Shown here piece after piece: positions 43,544 to 51,051 of a stretch of 64,000 bases of DNA; within the stretch, counting starts at the first letter, position 1, and each line of letters starts with the position of its first letter. Made by a program: the position numbers and the translations under genes. Under the pieces are notes generated by a model, which worked only from the letters and a program-made list of their open reading frames with translations, ran no database searches and had not been told where the DNA came from. This stretch comes from Chryseotalea sanaruensis (GTDB taxonomy: Bacteria > Bacteroidota > Bacteroidia > Cytophagales > Cyclobacteriaceae), in contig NZ_BHXQ01000001.1 of the NCBI RefSeq assembly GCF_003990915.1, positions 62,001 through 126,000 of the forward strand, in the 5' to 3' direction.

Positions 43544-43576
43544 TAAAAGAGCGTTGTGTTACACAACGCTCTTTTA
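43544..43576. terminator. Bidirectional terminator
   Basis: TAAAAGAGCGTTGTGT pairs perfectly with ACACAACGCTCTTTTA around a single T. Realistically it is a 13-14 base stem with a small loop. It ends the + strand unit before it and the - strand unit after it. Confidence 0.92.
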
Positions 43577-43596
43577 AAATGATCAAATCAGGTTAA

Positions 43597-43824
43597 CTAA
43601 ATAATTACAAGTTTCAATACTGGTGCATTGTAGTATAGAAATTCAGGAGCACCTGTTTCCATATTTCTACACCGGATCTTTTCCTCATCAAGTTCAAGCT
43701 CATCAAAACTATATCTTGTTTTGCTGTTTATTCTTCTGAATATATCTCCCGGCTTTAAGGCGCTTGCTAACTGAGCAATGCTGTTCACAACCTTATGATC
43801 GATAATTTCTGTTCGTGGTTTCAT
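43597..43824 (-). CDS. Small hypothetical protein
   Basis: The 75-residue protein (MKPRTEIIDHKVVNSIAQLA at its start) has no signal peptide or TM. The middle (SFDELELDEEKIRCRNMETG) is strand-rich and acidic, so it is probably a small cytoplasmic beta domain. It follows the barrel gene by 6 bases in the same direction, so the pair is one transcript ending at the terminator. Family not recognised. Confidence 0.65.
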   Translation of the reverse strand: MKPRTEIIDHKVVNSIAQLASALKPGDIFRRINSKTRYSFDELELDEEKIRCRNMETGAPEFLYYNAPVLKLVII

Positions 43825-43830
43825 ATATGA

Positions 43831-44328
43831 TTAGTTAAATGTATACCTTACACCGAGGCCACCCCAAATGCCAATAAATCCTCTGTTATCCCCAAACTCA
43901 AAAGAGGGTTGCCAGTCTATTGATAGATTAATGGGAGCACCATTAAATTTGTAGTCAAGGCCAAGAACACCATCTAAGCCAACATAAGAGCCAGACGACC
44001 AGTTATTATAGTATTGCTTATCGTTAAAGCGATTATTATAAAAACCAACATGGGCCCCAGGACCGATATACCACTTCAAACCTTCTGCATTGGCAATATC
44101 AAAGTGGATTTCGTACAAACCTGTAATACGTGTACCCCCACGCCAGAAGTAACCGATACCTTCTAATGCATGATTTGGAGAAACAAAGTGCTTCAACGAA
44201 ATCCCTGCACCATCTCCCCACATTTTTATACCAAGACCAGTGGTATAGCTGCTGCTCATATTTTGAGCTTGAATACTGAGCGTGCCGGCTAAAATCAGGA
44301 ATAAACAACTTAGGAAAAGATTCTTCAT
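43831..44328 (-). CDS. Small outer-membrane beta-barrel protein
   Basis: The 165-residue protein has a signal peptide (MKNLFLSCLFLILAGTLSIQ, cleavage near AQN) and about eight amphipathic strands: SSYTTGLGIKMWGDGAGISL, ALEGIGYFWRGGTRITGLYE and GIWGGLGVRYTFN at the C-terminus, with a terminal aromatic-X-Asn end. It is a PorT/OmpA-sized barrel of unknown role. The neighbouring 103-residue gene lies 35 bases upstream in the same direction. Confidence 0.85.
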   Translation of the reverse strand: MKNLFLSCLFLILAGTLSIQAQNMSSSYTTGLGIKMWGDGAGISLKHFVSPNHALEGIGYFWRGGTRITGLYEIHFDIANAEGLKWYIGPGAHVGFYNNRFNDKQYYNNWSSGSYVGLDGVLGLDYKFNGAPINLSIDWQPSFEFGDNRGFIGIWGGLGVRYTFN

Positions 44329-44363
44329 GCGATTACTTATTTATGATATGATACAACTGCTTT

Positions 44364-44675
44364 TTAAAGCAGGATAATTAGTAAAACAACAATAAGGATA
44401 ATAGCACCTACTGATAGGTAAACACCACCACTGCTGTTTAATTGCTTTTCTATTGATTTTACTTCTTTCCTTAATTCTCTTTTATCTTTTCTGGAAAGTG
44501 TACTGGCATCCATTGCCTTAATTTCAGCCAGGCGATTAACGAGTTGTTCGCTAAGGGCAGCATCAATTTTTACAGTGGCTGGGTTTGCAATGCGGGGTGA
44601 AGCTGCAACAGAAAAAATTGGAGTTGTAAGAGCCAATAACGTTACTAGTGCAGTTGATTTTACATAATTTTTCAT
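44364..44675 (-). CDS. Exported small protein with C-terminal membrane segment
   Basis: I chose the ATG at 44675, giving 103 residues with signal peptide MKNYVKSTALVTLLALTTPI (cleavage near VAA). The longer frame to 44780 has no meaning before this Met. The middle is helical (LVNRLAEIKAMDASTLSRKD, then KRELRKEVKSIEKQLN) and ends in GGVYLSVGAIILIVVLLIIL, a C-terminal TM. Similar small exported proteins are widespread in Cytophagales and have no known function. About 290 bases upstream (44676-44966) hold no gene I can see. Confidence 0.8.
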   Translation of the reverse strand: MKNYVKSTALVTLLALTTPIFSVAASPRIANPATVKIDAALSEQLVNRLAEIKAMDASTLSRKDKRELRKEVKSIEKQLNSSGGVYLSVGAIILIVVLLIILL

Positions 44676-44966
44676 ATCTACAATTAGATTAGTTGTGCTG
44701 TTGGCAGTGAAATATGCATGCCATAAAATAGTTGGCCAAAAACAGTATAATTCAGAGAAATTAGTGTCTTTTATCGTCAAAGCCGACTCGGTTGAGACTT
44801 TTTCTCTACAATAGTGTGGTATCAGTTATATGGTGAGAAAACTTTAGGGTTTTAGAAAAATTGAAGGAGAATGGGTAGTGTTTACCAAAAAAGATGAACG
44901 AATAATGAATGATTTTATCTCTCCTTGATGTAATTCTAGCTGCATTCTATTTTCTTTGAGTTTTTT

Positions 44967-45599
44967 ATGGAATCTTCGATTAACGCCACCACCATTATCA
45001 TAGGAATTACCGTATTTATCAGTTGGGTAGCTTTCAGCCGACCCCTTTTGGTTCGCAGATTCATACTTAATCCATACTTGGTTTCTACCCAACATCAGTA
45101 CTATCGTTTTTTAAGCTCAGGTTTTTTGCATGGCGATTTTTCCCATTTGTTGTGGAATATGCTTTCGTTGTACTTCTTTGGATCGGTAGTAGAAGTATAT
45201 TTCGCTTATATTTTTGGTGAGTATAGTACCTGGTATTTCGTTGTCTTTTACCTGATGGCCGTAGTTGTATCAGATATACCAACCTTTCTTAAGCATAGAC
45301 ATCATCCTGGTTACAATTCACTAGGGGCGTCTGGTGGTGTCGCGGCTATTATTTTTGCTTCGATCATCTTTCAACCGCTGCAAAATATTTGTATTTATTT
45401 TGTTCTATGCTTGCCGGGTTTTATTCTGGGTATTGCTTATTTAATTTGGTCGTACTACAAAGGCAGGGCAGCCAATGACAATATTAATCATGAGGCGCAC
45501 CTTTACGGAGCACTTTTCGGATTCATCTTTTGTATGGTGATGTATCCTGCTTCACTAATGCACTTTATTGAGCAGCTTAAAAGTTGGCAATTATTTTAA
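44967..45599 (+). CDS. Rhomboid-family intramembrane serine protease
   Basis: The 210-residue protein has six TM segments and the rhomboid marks: HGDFSHLLWNMLSLYFFGS in TM2 (the oxyanion His and Asn), the nucleophile in GASGGVAAIIFASI (Ser near residue 120) and the partner His in INHEAHLYGALFGFIF (near residue 176). Rhomboids cleave TM substrates inside the membrane. The Ser and His spacing fits the family, so an active enzyme is likely. It is an isolated + strand gene. Substrates cannot be inferred. Confidence 0.93.
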   Translation: MESSINATTIIIGITVFISWVAFSRPLLVRRFILNPYLVSTQHQYYRFLSSGFLHGDFSHLLWNMLSLYFFGSVVEVYFAYIFGEYSTWYFVVFYLMAVVVSDIPTFLKHRHHPGYNSLGASGGVAAIIFASIIFQPLQNICIYFVLCLPGFILGIAYLIWSYYKGRAANDNINHEAHLYGALFGFIFCMVMYPASLMHFIEQLKSWQLF

Positions 45600-45800
45600 C
45601 AGCTGTTCCGTTTAGATACCACTAAGTGAGATACAAAAAGAATTTAACCAGTAGAACTATCCGTCAGACCGCTCTATTTCGAAGAAAGCAGTGGTCAGAC
45701 TGATTTTAGGTAAAGAGACTGGCTAACGTTTTATTTTAAAACTATTTTATAAGCTAAAAGGAGACCGATTACGTCTTTGGATTAGCAGCTAAATCGAATT

Positions 45801-47525
45801 ATGGCAAAAAAGAATAAGGTATCGCTTAAACAAGTTTTTAAAACCATTATCTGGCCAAGAAGAAAGTTACTTTTCATAGGTCTTTTACTCATCATTATCA
45901 GCCGCGCTGCAGGCCTTGTACCGCCTTGGGCCACCAAACCTTTTATTGACGATATTTTAGTGCAGAAAAACCTATCTACTTTGCCGACACTACTTTTATG
46001 GGTTACTGGTGCAATTTTAATACAAGCTGTTACCTCTTTTTTACTTACCAAACTCCTAAGTGTTGAGGCACAACACCTGATTTCCGTTTTACGCTCGCAG
46101 GTGCAAAAACATTTGTTACGGTTGCCCACCAGTTTCTTTGATAATCAAAAGTCTGGCGCCTTGGTATCAAGGGTAATGAATGATGTAGAAGGCGTGCGCA
46201 ACTTGGTGGGTACTGGTTTGGTACAATTAATTGGTGGTGTGCTTACGGCTATTATCTCTGTTGGTTTCTTGATCAGTATTAATCCGTGGATGACACTTTT
46301 TATTATTTTACCAATGTCTGTTTTTGGCGTAATAACACTAAAAGCATTTTCTTACATAAGACCTATTTTCCGTGAGCGTGGTGTAATAACCGCAGAAGTA
46401 ACTGGTCGCTTAACAGAAACCCTCAATGGAGTAAGGGTAATAAAAGGGTTTAATGCCGAGGCACAGGAAACAAAAATATTTCAACAGGGTGTAGATAAGC
46501 TTTTTCAAAATGTAAAGAAGAGCCTTACTTCAACCAGTTTTGTAACCAGCTCAGGTACTTTTTTAGTAGGCTTGGCCAGTGTAGGCATTATGGGTTTAAG
46601 TGGTTACTTCGACCTTTCTCCAGGTGATTTTCTTCAGTTTACTATGTTCATGGTATTCATGATTGCTCCCATTGTACAGATGAGCAATATAGGTAGTCAG
46701 CTTACTGAGGCCTTCGCAGGTCTAGACCGCACAGAAGAGTTAATGAATATAACCCCTGAAGATGATGGTAGTCGTTCGCTTCGCATTGAAGGGATGAAGG
46801 GTAATATAGAATTTAAAAACGTTTCTTTCGCTTATGAAGAAGGAAAAGAGGTGGTGCGCAATATTAACTTCACTGCGCCATCAGGTTCGGTAACTGCTTT
46901 GGTAGGTACAAGTGGCTCAGGTAAAACCACCATTGCCGGCTTAGCCGCTTCTTTTTTAATTCCACAAGGCGGTAAAGTATTGGTAGACGGCACTGACTTA
47001 AGCAAGGTTGTTTTAGAGAGTTATAGAAGTCAGTTAGGTGTAGTGTTGCAAGATGATTTTCTATTTGAAGGAACGATAAGAGAGAACATACTTTTTCCAC
47101 GTCCGGATGCTACAGAAGTTCAGTTGCTGGCAGCGGTACAAGCTGCGCACGTAAATGAGTTTACCGATCGTTTTGAACACGGATTGAAAACTGTAATAGG
47201 AGAGCGAGGGGTGAAGTTATCTGGTGGGCAACGGCAGCGCATTGCCATTGCACGTGCTATACTTGCTGATCCGCGCATCCTTATTTTGGATGAAGCAACT
47301 TCAAACCTGGATACAGAAAGTGAAGCGTTAATTCAAGAAAGCTTACGCAGTCTGATGAAAGGCAGAACCACTTTTGTGATTGCACACAGGTTAAGTACTA
47401 TTCGCCAGGCCGACCAGATTTTAGTAATTGAAAATGGTGAGATAGCTGAGCAGGGCAGACATGAAGAATTGATCGAACGTAAGGGACGGTACTTCCAGTT
47501 GTATACGTATCAGGCGAGGATTTAA
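45801..47525 (+). CDS. MsbA-like ABC exporter half-transporter
   Basis: The 574-residue protein fuses a six-TM domain (residues about 15-310) with an ATPase: Walker A LVGTSGSGKTTIAGLAA, Q loop QLGVVLQDDFLFEGTIRENI, signature LSGGQRQRIAIARAIL, Walker B ILILDEATSNLDT and switch HRLSTIRQ. Half-transporters of this size act as homodimers or heterodimers and may export lipids (MsbA), peptides or drugs. The substrate is not evident. No partner gene is beside it, which favours a homodimer. About 200 bases upstream (45600-45800) hold no gene. Confidence 0.92.
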   Translation: MAKKNKVSLKQVFKTIIWPRRKLLFIGLLLIIISRAAGLVPPWATKPFIDDILVQKNLSTLPTLLLWVTGAILIQAVTSFLLTKLLSVEAQHLISVLRSQVQKHLLRLPTSFFDNQKSGALVSRVMNDVEGVRNLVGTGLVQLIGGVLTAIISVGFLISINPWMTLFIILPMSVFGVITLKAFSYIRPIFRERGVITAEVTGRLTETLNGVRVIKGFNAEAQETKIFQQGVDKLFQNVKKSLTSTSFVTSSGTFLVGLASVGIMGLSGYFDLSPGDFLQFTMFMVFMIAPIVQMSNIGSQLTEAFAGLDRTEELMNITPEDDGSRSLRIEGMKGNIEFKNVSFAYEEGKEVVRNINFTAPSGSVTALVGTSGSGKTTIAGLAASFLIPQGGKVLVDGTDLSKVVLESYRSQLGVVLQDDFLFEGTIRENILFPRPDATEVQLLAAVQAAHVNEFTDRFEHGLKTVIGERGVKLSGGQRQRIAIARAILADPRILILDEATSNLDTESEALIQESLRSLMKGRTTFVIAHRLSTIRQADQILVIENGEIAEQGRHEELIERKGRYFQLYTYQARI

Positions 47526-47813
47526 TTCGTTGATTAGTTGATTTGCCGATACGTTAATTGATTTGATGATTTGAAAATAAAAGAGACAGTCATTGTGATG
47601 AACTCCTTCCAATCATCGTCTCCGCAGGGACGATGATTTATTTAGTTTCTCCTCCCTAGTTGAAAAAACCATCATCTCGATTAATGTTGCCTTGGTGGTG
47701 CGCAGGAGTGAGGAAGCAATCTTTATTGATTAGCTGATTCGTTGATGTGCTAATTCGGAGATTGATTTGAGATGATTAGATAAATCGAGAATTTGAAATT
47801 ACCAATTGTCAAC
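47526..47813. repeat. AT-rich intergenic repeat region with a long hairpin
   Basis: Both flanks hold degenerate runs of GTTGATTAGTTGATTTG-like units (47528-47575 and 47727-47790). The centre has a perfect 10-base stem AATCATCGTC (47611-47620) and GACGATGATT (47629-47638) and two blocks, CATTGTGATGAACTCC near 47591 and GGAGTGAGGAAGCAATCTT near 47705, that resemble the two ends of a dispersed repeat seen between genes in many bacteria (CATTGCGAGG...GAAGCAATCT, from memory). No gene is present. Confidence 0.5.
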
Positions 47814-49010
47814 TTAACCCACCACAACTTCTTTTGGCTCAAGTGTTTTAGTATGCGCAATAGAAGCATACACAGTAGCGCTGGGGCGTGCTATCCTCTC
47901 TTTAGTTTCAAGATCGCAGCTATAAAGTCCAAATTGATAAGTAGGGCCAAGTGCCCACTCAAAATTATCCCAGGTGCTCCAATAGTAGTATCCTTTAATA
48001 TCGACACCCTCTTGTAATAGGTCGTGAACAATTTTTAAGTAATCGTGGATAGCCCTTACCCTTAGGGTATCATCTTTAGTGCAAATGCCATTCTCAGTAA
48101 TAATGATTGGCTTTTTATACTGCTTCCAATACCTCAAAATGGTTTCCCGCAAACCCTCCGGATAATACTCCCACATGTCGTCATGGTCCTTGCCACTATT
48201 GATGAGTTTGTCGGGTGTTGTTACCATCGTTACGGGCAGTGGATCGTGATTGATTCTTGCGTAATAGCTCATCCCAAAAAAATCAACCCTTTCAAAATGC
48301 TTAGGTACAAATTGCATAAACCAATGGTCTAGCAACTTGGCAGGCAACCAACCCATAAGGTTATCAGCTGCGAATACAGCACAATTATGTGATATGCCCA
48401 CAGGTTTGTCGGGAGTGTGTTCCTTAAGCAGGGTATAGGCTTGGTCATGTGCCTTTCCCATATTGCGTACCACCTTTATGGCTGTGATCAGGTTCTTTTT
48501 GAAAGGCGGGAATTGTCCTATTCCCCAGCCGAAACTGGCGTACACATTTGGCTCGTTAAAAGTATTCCAGTAAGAAACATACTGACCAAATTCTGCCACA
48601 AGTTGTTCTACGAAATCCAGCCACAAGTCAATGTTATCCTCCTTTTCCCAGCCACCCAACGTACTAAACCAGGTAGGGTTAGTAAAGTGGTGAAGCACCA
48701 TCATGATGTTTACATTTCTTCTCTTGAGGGCTTTTAAAAGCGTATGGTATTCTTCAACTGTTTCGGGATGAAAGCTTGCCTTTGGAGCGCGTTGCAGTTT
48801 GCTCCACATCAAACTCATGCGGTAGGCAGGAGCGAGGTCGGCAATGAGTTGGGCATCGTCTTCAAACCTGCGCTCATGGTCTGTAGTGCTCTCGAACACA
48901 TGGCCATCCATAGATTTTACGCCTTGCCAATCATGGTCAAAAGCAGTTTCAATCTGGTAGGACGAGGTACTCGTGCCAAACAAAAAAGTATCAGGGAAGT
49001 GTAGTGCCAT
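47814..49010 (-). CDS. Family GH1 beta-glucosidase-like glycosidase
   Basis: The 398-residue enzyme has the GH1 layout: N-terminal FLFGTSTSSYQIETAFDHDW, acid/base Glu in WNTFNEPNVYASFGWG, and nucleophile Glu in KPIIITENGICTKDD, plus a C-terminal GYYYWSTWDNFEWALGPTYQ. GH1 enzymes hydrolyse beta-glucosides and related sugars by retention. It has no signal peptide, so it is cytoplasmic. At 398 residues it is shorter than typical GH1 enzymes (about 440-480). The region where relatives have MSISWSRI reads RMSLMWSKL. It might work on glucan fragments, but no transporter is beside it. Confidence 0.92.
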   Translation of the reverse strand: MALHFPDTFLFGTSTSSYQIETAFDHDWQGVKSMDGHVFESTTDHERRFEDDAQLIADLAPAYRMSLMWSKLQRAPKASFHPETVEEYHTLLKALKRRNVNIMMVLHHFTNPTWFSTLGGWEKEDNIDLWLDFVEQLVAEFGQYVSYWNTFNEPNVYASFGWGIGQFPPFKKNLITAIKVVRNMGKAHDQAYTLLKEHTPDKPVGISHNCAVFAADNLMGWLPAKLLDHWFMQFVPKHFERVDFFGMSYYARINHDPLPVTMVTTPDKLINSGKDHDDMWEYYPEGLRETILRYWKQYKKPIIITENGICTKDDTLRVRAIHDYLKIVHDLLQEGVDIKGYYYWSTWDNFEWALGPTYQFGLYSCDLETKERIARPSATVYASIAHTKTLEPKEVVVG

Positions 49011-49030
49011 TGTTAGCTATATATAAAAGC

Positions 49031-49063
49031 AAAAAGCGATAGACTTTTTGCCTATCGCTTTTT
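49031..49063 (-). terminator. Terminator of the histone-like gene
   Basis: AAAAAGCGATAG (49031-49042) pairs with CTATCGCTTTTT (49052-49063), with the T run on the minus strand. It lies about 20 bases past the stop of the gene at 49081. Confidence 0.85.
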
Positions 49064-49080
49064 ACATGGGAACAGACTTT

Positions 49081-49458
49081 TTACATGCCTGAACCTGATG
49101 AAGAACCTTCGCTGTCACCACCAAACAAGGATACTTGAGGTGCTGGTGCAGGAGCTGGTACTGGTGCAGGAGCAGGTGCTGCAACCGCCTTTTTCCTAGG
49201 AGCAGATTTCCTTTTAGGAGCTGCTTTCTTAGAAGCTGCCTTCTTAGGAGCAGCTTTTTTAGCGGCTGCCTTTTTCTTAGGAGCGGCCTTTTTAGCAGAC
49301 TTTTTAGCTGCTTTTTTCACAACTTTCTTAACAGCTTTTTTAGCCGACTTCTTCTTAGAAGCTGCTTTCTTAGCTGCCTTCTTTACTGATTTTTTAGCAG
49401 CTTTTTTCACCACTTTTTTGGCTGATTTTTTCGCTGCCTTCTTTGCTTTTTTTGCCAT
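49081..49458 (-). CDS. Histone H1-like Lys/Ala-rich DNA-binding protein
   Basis: I chose the ATG at 49458, giving 125 residues starting MAKKAKKAAKKSAKK. Almost the whole protein is Lys, Ala and Ser/Val in short repeats of the KKAAKK/AKKKAA type, then an AlaPro-rich stretch (APAPAPVPAPAPAP) and a non-basic end VSLFGGDSEGSSSGSGM. The composition is that of the bacterial histone H1-like (Hc1-type) proteins, which bind DNA non-specifically. The low-complexity repeats make exact length variable between strains. It lies between GH1 and mnmE. Confidence 0.85.
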   Translation of the reverse strand: MAKKAKKAAKKSAKKVVKKAAKKSVKKAAKKAASKKKSAKKAVKKVVKKAAKKSAKKAAPKKKAAAKKAAPKKAASKKAAPKRKSAPRKKAVAAPAPAPVPAPAPAPQVSLFGGDSEGSSSGSGM

Positions 49459-49553
49459 AGCTTTTAAGGTGTAGTTTAATTCAAAATGAATTGTGTCCAA
49501 AATTTAAAAAAATAATTTGCCAATAGTAAGCACAATGCAATAAATTTTAAAAT

Positions 49554-50918
49554 CTATTTACCAATACAGAACTTACTGAAGATGTTATCCAGCAAATCAT
49601 CAGTAGTAATTGCACCTGTTAGTTCACCTAAATAGTGCAAAGCTTGTCGGATATCCATCGCAATAAGGTCACCACTAATCTCAGTCATGAGTCCCTCCAA
49701 CACACGTTCAAGTGCCTCGTGTGTCTGTGTTAATTGCTGATAATGACGCAAACTGGTAACAATAGCATCACCTTGTTTTACCTCTTGTCTGTTTACTTTC
49801 TCCAGTATTTTATCTTTTAATGGGCCAAGACTTTGTTGTTGCGCTGCTGATATTAATACAAATTCTTTCGCATTAACATAATTCAGAAGCTCAGCTTTGG
49901 CCTTATCAACTTTATTACCAACACGAATAATAATGGCACCCGATAAGCCTGTTAGGAGGGCCTCCTGCGCTTCAATCTCTTCAATGCTGGTGTTGGCAAG
50001 GTCATAGAGATAAAGGATAAGGGAGGCTTTATTCATACGCTCCAGCGTACGCTCAATCCCAATGGATTCTACAATGTCAGTTGTCTCTCGCAGTCCTGCA
50101 GTATCTACAAAGCGAAAGGCAATGCCGCCCAATACAATTTCATCTTCAATAAAGTCGCGTGTAGTGCCCGGGATATCAGAGACTATAGCACGTTCTTCAT
50201 TAAGCAAGGCATTCAATAATGTTGATTTACCTGAGTTAGGTTTACCAGCAATTACGGTTGGAATTCCATTTTTAATAACATTACCCTGATCGAAAGAAGC
50301 GATAAGTGGTGTAATGTAATGTTGTATTTTAATCACAAGATTTCTTAAATCATCTCGCTTGGCGAACTCAACATCCTCTTCTCCAAAGTCCAGTTCAAGC
50401 TCAACCAATGAGGCAAAATGAATGAGCTCTTCACGTAATACAGCGAGGTCTTTTGAAAAGCCACCTCTCATTTGTTGTAGGGCAACCTGGCGTGCCGTAT
50501 CAGTCTCGGCATGAATTAGATCGCCCACTGCCTCTGCCTGTGCCAGATCCATCTTCCCGTTCAAAAATGCACGCTTGGTAAATTCGCCAGGTTCTGCGAG
50601 TCTTGCTCCGTTTTTTAACAATACTTTAATAATCTCCTTAACAATAACAGGGGAGCCATGACAAGATATTTCTATGGCATTTTCAGTGGTGAAGGAGTGA
50701 GGCGCCTTAAAGACAGCCACCAGTACCTCGTCAATGATTTTAACACCATCTCGTATGGTTCCAAAATGAAGCGTATGTGAAGCTTGTTCGAGCAGGTCTT
50801 TTCCCTTGAAAACTTTGTTGGTTATGGCTATGGCATCATGGCCCGACAAGCGGATGAGTGCTATAGCGGCTAATCCCTGACCGGATGCCAGTGCTACGAT
50901 GGTATCATGTGTTTGCAT
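49554..50918 (-). CDS. mnmE: tRNA modification GTPase MnmE
   Basis: MnmE with MnmG makes the xm5U modification at U34 of several tRNAs. The start at 50918 (MQTHDTIVALASGQGLAAIA) gives 454 residues, the same as E. coli MnmE. An upstream ATG at 50927 adds three. Motifs: N-terminal tetrahydrofolate domain, PGEFTKRAFLNGKMDLAQAE, G1 GKPNSGKSTLLN, G2/G3 GTTRDFIEDE and DTAGLR, G4 NKVD, and the C-terminal FCIGK with the catalytic Cys. All are complete. It is divergent from nothing nearby and precedes the histone-like gene. Confidence 0.97.
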   Translation of the reverse strand: MQTHDTIVALASGQGLAAIALIRLSGHDAIAITNKVFKGKDLLEQASHTLHFGTIRDGVKIIDEVLVAVFKAPHSFTTENAIEISCHGSPVIVKEIIKVLLKNGARLAEPGEFTKRAFLNGKMDLAQAEAVGDLIHAETDTARQVALQQMRGGFSKDLAVLREELIHFASLVELELDFGEEDVEFAKRDDLRNLVIKIQHYITPLIASFDQGNVIKNGIPTVIAGKPNSGKSTLLNALLNEERAIVSDIPGTTRDFIEDEIVLGGIAFRFVDTAGLRETTDIVESIGIERTLERMNKASLILYLYDLANTSIEEIEAQEALLTGLSGAIIIRVGNKVDKAKAELLNYVNAKEFVLISAAQQQSLGPLKDKILEKVNRQEVKQGDAIVTSLRHYQQLTQTHEALERVLEGLMTEISGDLIAMDIRQALHYLGELTGAITTDDLLDNIFSKFCIGK

Positions 50919-51000
50919 GTAGCGCAAAGATAAGGATTAACGACTGCTTTGGTTTTACCTGGTTGCAGAAGCGTATCATACCGGATTGAGATAAAACAAA

Positions 51001-51028
51001 AATCCCCGGTTCAAAAGAACCAGGGATT
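51001..51028 (-). terminator. Terminator of the giant surface protein gene
   Basis: AATCCCCGGTTC (51001-51012) pairs with GAACCAGGGATT (51017-51028) with one mismatch-wobble, followed on the minus strand by a T-rich run (51000 down to 50991). It lies about 25 bases past the stop. Confidence 0.85.
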
Positions 51029-51051
51029 CAGGGTCGGTTTGGTTTGAAATT

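Noticed and set aside
49135..49389. Cys/Arg/Phe-rich + strand ORF opposite the histone-like gene
   Set aside because: It is a mirror image of the Lys/Ala repeats on the minus strand and has no plausible protein features.
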